Assembly: GCF_007752935.1 (NCBI RefSeq)
Contig: NZ_CP036319.1
Location: 6,118,501 to 6,182,500, forward strand
Direction of reading: 5' to 3'
DNA from: Crateriforma conspicua
GTDB taxonomy: Bacteria; Planctomycetota; Planctomycetia; Pirellulales; Pirellulaceae
DNA: 64,000 bases
The notes below the pieces were generated by a model. That model searched no databases. It was not told the DNA's origin and was given only the letters and a program-made list of their open reading frames with translations. Of the stretch, positions 60,816 through 64,000 are shown one piece after another. Both the position numbers and the translations under genes were made by a program. Within the stretch, counting starts at the first letter, position 1. Each line of letters begins with the position of its first letter.

Positions 60816-62423
60816 GTGAACATTCGGTTCCCTCGCACTCGGTTTTGCGTTGCAGTCGCGATTGTCGCGATCTGTGGCGAGAACCTGACCGCCCACCAGC
60901 ACGATTCGCATCACGCCCTGGCTAACGGCCAAACCGCCGTCGGCATTGTTTTCGAAGACATCAATGCGAACGGCGTTCGCGATGAAGACGAACCCGGACT
61001 GGCAAACATCAAGGTCAGCAACGGAAAGCACATCGTCAAAACCGACCAGCAAGGAAAGTACAGCTTGCCGGTCACCGACGACACGATTCTGTTCGTCATC
61101 AAACCTCGCAACTGGATGACACCGGTCGATTCCGACAATCTGCCTCAGTTCTATTACATCCACAAACCGAACGGATCACCCAAGGACTTTCAATATCCCG
61201 GCGTCGAACCAACCGGTCCGCTGCCCGAATCCGTCGACTTTCCTTTGACGCGTCGCAACGAACCAGACCAATTCAAAGCTCTGTTGTTCGGTGACACCCA
61301 ACCACGCAACATCAAGGAAGTCGAATACATGGCGCACGATGTGATCGAACAGATCATTGCCGAAGATGGTCACGGCGCTTCGTTCGGTGTCACGCTAGGC
61401 GACATTGTGTTTGATGACCTGTCGGTGATGCCACCGTTGAATCAAGCCATCGCGCTGATCGGTATCCCCTGGTACAACGTGATCGGCAATCACGACATCA
61501 ACTACGACGCACCGAACGATCGGCTAAGCGATGAAACGTTCGAAAGTCATTACGGCCCGAATTATTACTCCTTTGACCACGGCCCGACGCATTTCTTGGT
61601 TTTGGATGACGTGACCTGGGTCGCCAAACACGACGGTCAGCGGGCCCACTATCACGGTGGATTGGGTGAAGATCAATTGACCTTCATCCGCAACGATTTG
61701 GCCATGATCCCGGAAGACCAATTGGTCGTGCTGATGATGCACATCCCGCTGCAAAACGTCGACGATCGCCAAGATCTTTATCGACTGATCGAAAAACGCC
61801 CCGCCACGGTGTCAATCTCCGCTCACACCCACTACATGGAACACGTGCTGATCGGTGACGAAGACGGCTGGCAAGGCCCCAAGCCTCATCACCACATCAT
61901 CAACGTCACGGTGTGTGGCAGTTGGTGGCGTGGCCAACCTGATGAACGTGGAATCCCGCACGCCACGATGAGCGACGGTGCCCCCAACGGCTATTCCATC
62001 ATGTCGTTCGACGGCCAAAATTATTCGTTGGAATTTCGTGCGGCCAGTCGTCCCGCCGAACACCAAATGAACATCTACCTGCCCGAACAGGCCGCGTCAT
62101 CGGATCTGGCAACCACCGTTGCGATCGCCAACGTGTTCGCCGCCGATGCGAACACCCAGTGCCAAATTCGTGTGAACGATGCTGACTGGTCGGACATGGA
62201 CGCGATCCGCATCGAAGACCCGGCGTACGTTCGTGCCAAACAGGTTGAAGAAGCGTTGCCCGAGCGAACGTGGATCGACCTTCCCAAACCACACGCAACG
62301 CCGCACATGTTCCGTGGCATGCTGCCGACACATTTGCCGGCCGGCACGCACCGCATCGAAGTCAAAGCGGTCTTTGCCGATGGCCGTGAAATCATCGATC
62401 ACCGGATCATGCGGGTCGAATAA
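60816..62423 (+). CDS. Secreted calcineurin-like phosphoesterase with N- and C-terminal accessory domains
   Basis: A 535-residue protein from GTG 60816. Signal peptide (FCVAVAIVAICGENLTA), then an SdrD-B-like beta domain (GIVFEDINANGVRDEDEPGL), then a calcineurin-type metallophosphoesterase: FGDTQPRN (first D; the usual His is Gln here), GVTLGDIVFDD, NVIGNHDINYD, LMMHIPLQNVD and SISAHTHYMEH (AHTH where GHTH is usual). A C-terminal beta domain follows (from about residue 370). The order N-domain, phosphoesterase, C-domain is that of the MetallophosN/MetallophosC arrangement. It is likely a periplasmic or extracellular phosphatase or nucleotidase; substrate unknown. Convergent with nadD. Confidence 0.88.
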   Translation: MNIRFPRTRFCVAVAIVAICGENLTAHQHDSHHALANGQTAVGIVFEDINANGVRDEDEPGLANIKVSNGKHIVKTDQQGKYSLPVTDDTILFVIKPRNWMTPVDSDNLPQFYYIHKPNGSPKDFQYPGVEPTGPLPESVDFPLTRRNEPDQFKALLFGDTQPRNIKEVEYMAHDVIEQIIAEDGHGASFGVTLGDIVFDDLSVMPPLNQAIALIGIPWYNVIGNHDINYDAPNDRLSDETFESHYGPNYYSFDHGPTHFLVLDDVTWVAKHDGQRAHYHGGLGEDQLTFIRNDLAMIPEDQLVVLMMHIPLQNVDDRQDLYRLIEKRPATVSISAHTHYMEHVLIGDEDGWQGPKPHHHIINVTVCGSWWRGQPDERGIPHATMSDGAPNGYSIMSFDGQNYSLEFRAASRPAEHQMNIYLPEQAASSDLATTVAIANVFAADANTQCQIRVNDADWSDMDAIRIEDPAYVRAKQVEEALPERTWIDLPKPHATPHMFRGMLPTHLPAGTHRIEVKAVFADGREIIDHRIMRVE

Positions 62424-62444
62424 CTAGCTTCCAGCATTGGTTCC

Positions 62445-62467
62445 CACCGGTGATCGCTACACCGGTG
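62445..62467. other. Repeated palindrome in the convergent gap before nadD
   Basis: caccggtg occurs at 62445-62452 and again at 62460-62467 with 7 bases between. Each copy is a palindrome, so the pair can form a stem. It sits between the convergent stops of the phosphoesterase and nadD. There is no T tract, so a terminator role is uncertain. Confidence 0.35.
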
Positions 62468-62537
62468 CGATGCTGCTGTGATTGAAAGCCTGAATCTATC
62501 CGTTGACCTGACCGAAGTATCGCAATGGTCGCGGATC

Positions 62538-63158
62538 TCAGGTCTCCGCGGACCGCATGTACAACGATTCGGTTCTGATCAACACTTCGACCGCGTGGGG
62601 CACACGAAACCGGATGCTTTTTCCGTCGGCTATCCGCTGGCGAATCTCGCTGCTGGAAACTTCAATTCGCGGGACTTCGACAAGACTGCCTTTCAGTCGC
62701 CCCACGACCGAAGCCCCCAACGCCTGCTCCAGCCCCCCAAAGTCGATCGGCGGCTCGCCACCGCGATGAAACACCGACAGATCGGCCAGGGACAAGATGT
62801 CTTGCAGTCGACGCCACTTTGGCAAGGTGGGGACCAAATCGCTGCCGACGATCAACACGAGATCATCGTTGGGAAACTCTTCCTTCAGCTCCGACAACGT
62901 GTCGACGGTATAGCTGACGTCACCCCGGCGAATTTCGCGATCGTCGACGACGTGTTGGCTGGCGCCGCCCAATGCCAACCGCAGCATGGCCACGCGGGTC
63001 TCATCCGCGGCCGCCTGCCGATCCTGTTTCAGTGGAGACTTCGCCGTCGGGATCCATCTCAATTGGTCCAACCCCAGCGTTTCGATCGCTGATTCGGCGA
63101 TCCACAAATGCCCCAAATGCACCGGATCGAACGATCCCCCAAAAACGCCAATACGCAT
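62538..63158 (-). CDS. nadD: Nicotinate-nucleotide adenylyltransferase
   Basis: Makes deamido-NAD from nicotinate mononucleotide and ATP in NAD synthesis; cytoplasmic. The 206-residue length is usual. The nucleotidyltransferase motif GGSFDPVHLGHLWIAE (HxGH) is at the N-terminus, WIPTAKSPLKQ follows, the second conserved part is VGSDLVPTLPKWRR (SD and LxxWxR), and the C-terminal VSSSEIRQRIADGKSIRFRV has the ISSTxIR motif. ATG 63158 is the family start. It is divergent from priA across about 175 bp and convergent with the phosphoesterase. Confidence 0.95.
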   Translation of the reverse strand: MRIGVFGGSFDPVHLGHLWIAESAIETLGLDQLRWIPTAKSPLKQDRQAAADETRVAMLRLALGGASQHVVDDREIRRGDVSYTVDTLSELKEEFPNDDLVLIVGSDLVPTLPKWRRLQDILSLADLSVFHRGGEPPIDFGGLEQALGASVVGRLKGSLVEVPRIEVSSSEIRQRIADGKSIRFRVPHAVEVLIRTESLYMRSAET

Positions 63159-63335
63159 GATGAAATGTCACTCTCGTTTATCGGTCCGGGCAACAACGCC
63201 CAACTTTCGACCGTGAATCATCCCCAAGTCGGGGAACCCAACGCATCGGCATGTCCAAGATCGCCCCGCGGGTGACCAAACGTGTCAACGACGTCGGCAA
63301 AATGCCAGCCAACGACACTTTCGAAGGGATGCATT

Positions 63336-64000
63336 ATGTTGACAGATGCCTGCAATCACGCCCCCCACGACACGAGTCCGCCGTCGGGCAACGCCATGAC
63401 GCACGATTTTGACCACGATCCGCCCCACCGCAACCGCGGGGATGACGCGTCGCGTCAGGTGGATCTGTTCGATAAATCGCCGCCGCCCTGGGAATTGGTC
63501 GCAGCCGAAGAAACCGCAATCGCCCGCGTTGTCTTCAGCCAGTCGCCGCACGGTCCCTATGACTACGCGATTCCCGATGCAATACGGTCACACATCCAAC
63601 CCGGGTCGCGAGTCCGTGTCCCGCTGGGGCGACGACGGGGCGGCACGATGGGCTGGTGCATTCATGTCGACATGGCTGGCAAAAGCCGCCACAAACTGCG
63701 TGAAATCAGTGAACTGCTGGACGAGGAACCTCTGTGCGATCCGGCTTTGGTTCGACTGGTCCTTTGGATCGCCCACTACTACCAGGCTCCCGCGGGACAA
63801 GTCTTCGATACGCTGATCCCTTCCAGTGTCCGAAGCAGCGCCGGCACGAAACAAAAGACGTATTTCCGGGCCGACCCCAAGGATTTGACTGAAGAAATTG
63901 TGGCGGGCCTGTCGCCCAAACAACAAGCCGTCGCCCGAATGCTGCTGGCCGCAAACGCCCCCATGACGGCGGCCCAGATCAGCATCCAAGTCGGTTGCAC
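63336..64000 (+). CDS. priA: Primosomal protein N' (replication restart helicase), N-terminal part only
   Basis: PriA restarts stalled replication forks by binding forked DNA and loading the primosome. The frame from ATG 63336 runs open to the window end (221 residues). GAAGGG lies about 8 bases upstream. A short polar extension comes before the 3'-DNA-binding domain: ARVVFSQSPHGPYDYAIPDA, PGSRVRVPLGRRRGGTMGW. Then come the winged-helix part (VRLVLWIAHYYQAPAGQVFD, DTLIPSSVR) and the start of the helicase region. ATG 63396 is an alternative start. The helicase motifs and the zinc Cys lie outside the window, so the call rests on the N-terminal domain. Confidence 0.88.
   Translation, partial: MLTDACNHAPHDTSPPSGNAMTHDFDHDPPHRNRGDDASRQVDLFDKSPPPWELVAAEETAIARVVFSQSPHGPYDYAIPDAIRSHIQPGSRVRVPLGRRRGGTMGWCIHVDMAGKSRHKLREISELLDEEPLCDPALVRLVLWIAHYYQAPAGQVFDTLIPSSVRSSAGTKQKTYFRADPKDLTEEIVAGLSPKQQAVARMLLAANAPMTAAQISIQVGC

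Overview
The window looks like the chromosome of a marine-type planctomycete (Planctomycetota, probably Pirellulales; Rhodopirellula and relatives are the closest picture I have). The grounds are protein families: several DUF1559 proteins with H-X9-DG endings, four very large secreted proteins with the planctomycete N-terminal LEPRxLL-type signal, dockerin pairs without any visible cellulosome enzyme, a PEP-CTERM protein, and high-GC coding sequence with few clear Shine-Dalgarno sites. The species cannot be named from sequence alone. I see no tRNA, rRNA, insertion sequence, prophage or CRISPR array.

Layout. 1-6.9 kb: the 5' three quarters or more of glycyl-tRNA synthetase (minus strand), then an ECF-like sigma factor, an anti-sigma-like membrane protein, a secreted protein of unknown function and a DUF1559 protein on the plus strand, then a TPR lipoprotein on the minus strand. 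7.3-30.2 kb: three codirectional genes for surface proteins of 4951, 878 and 1510 residues, each with an LEPRxLL-type N-terminus and a dockerin pair. The first holds a zincin-like domain whose zinc motif has lost every key residue. The second is a putative active metalloprotease (HEMGH). The third carries eight cadherin-like repeats. 30.2-35.8 kb: a methyltransferase and membrane protein pair (4-bp overlap), thymidine kinase, pyruvate kinase, an SDR oxidoreductase and a small secreted protein. 35.9-38.5 kb: two tandem DUF1559 pseudopilin-like paralogues with a tiny lipoprotein between them. 38.9-46.5 kb: a 2241-residue LEPRxLL protein with a three-times repeated uncharacterised module, two DNRLRE domains and a dockerin-like end, followed by a PEP-CTERM protein and a strong terminator.

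46.9-50.4 kb: an O-antigen-ligase-like polymerase, a family 2 glycosyltransferase and a ROK sugar kinase. 50.4-52.2 kb: a compact set of inverted repeats and terminators that may mark a small structured RNA, a Cys-rich secreted protein, and a doubtful ORF. 52.2-64 kb: mostly housekeeping genes: glnD and glnB (nitrogen signalling), a PduO-type cobalamin adenosyltransferase, a NUDIX hydrolase, a transglutaminase-fold lipoprotein lacking its catalytic residues, a conserved unknown, an FMN reductase, a secreted calcineurin-like phosphoesterase, nadD, and the start of priA.

How the parts fit: the accessory content is almost all cell-surface or extracellular (LEPRxLL/dockerin proteins, PEP-CTERM, pseudopilins, polysaccharide polymerase and glycosyltransferase). 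This suggests that 7-49 kb is devoted largely to building the cell surface or matrix, with ordinary metabolic genes scattered through it. That link is inference from gene content, not shown by any single motif.
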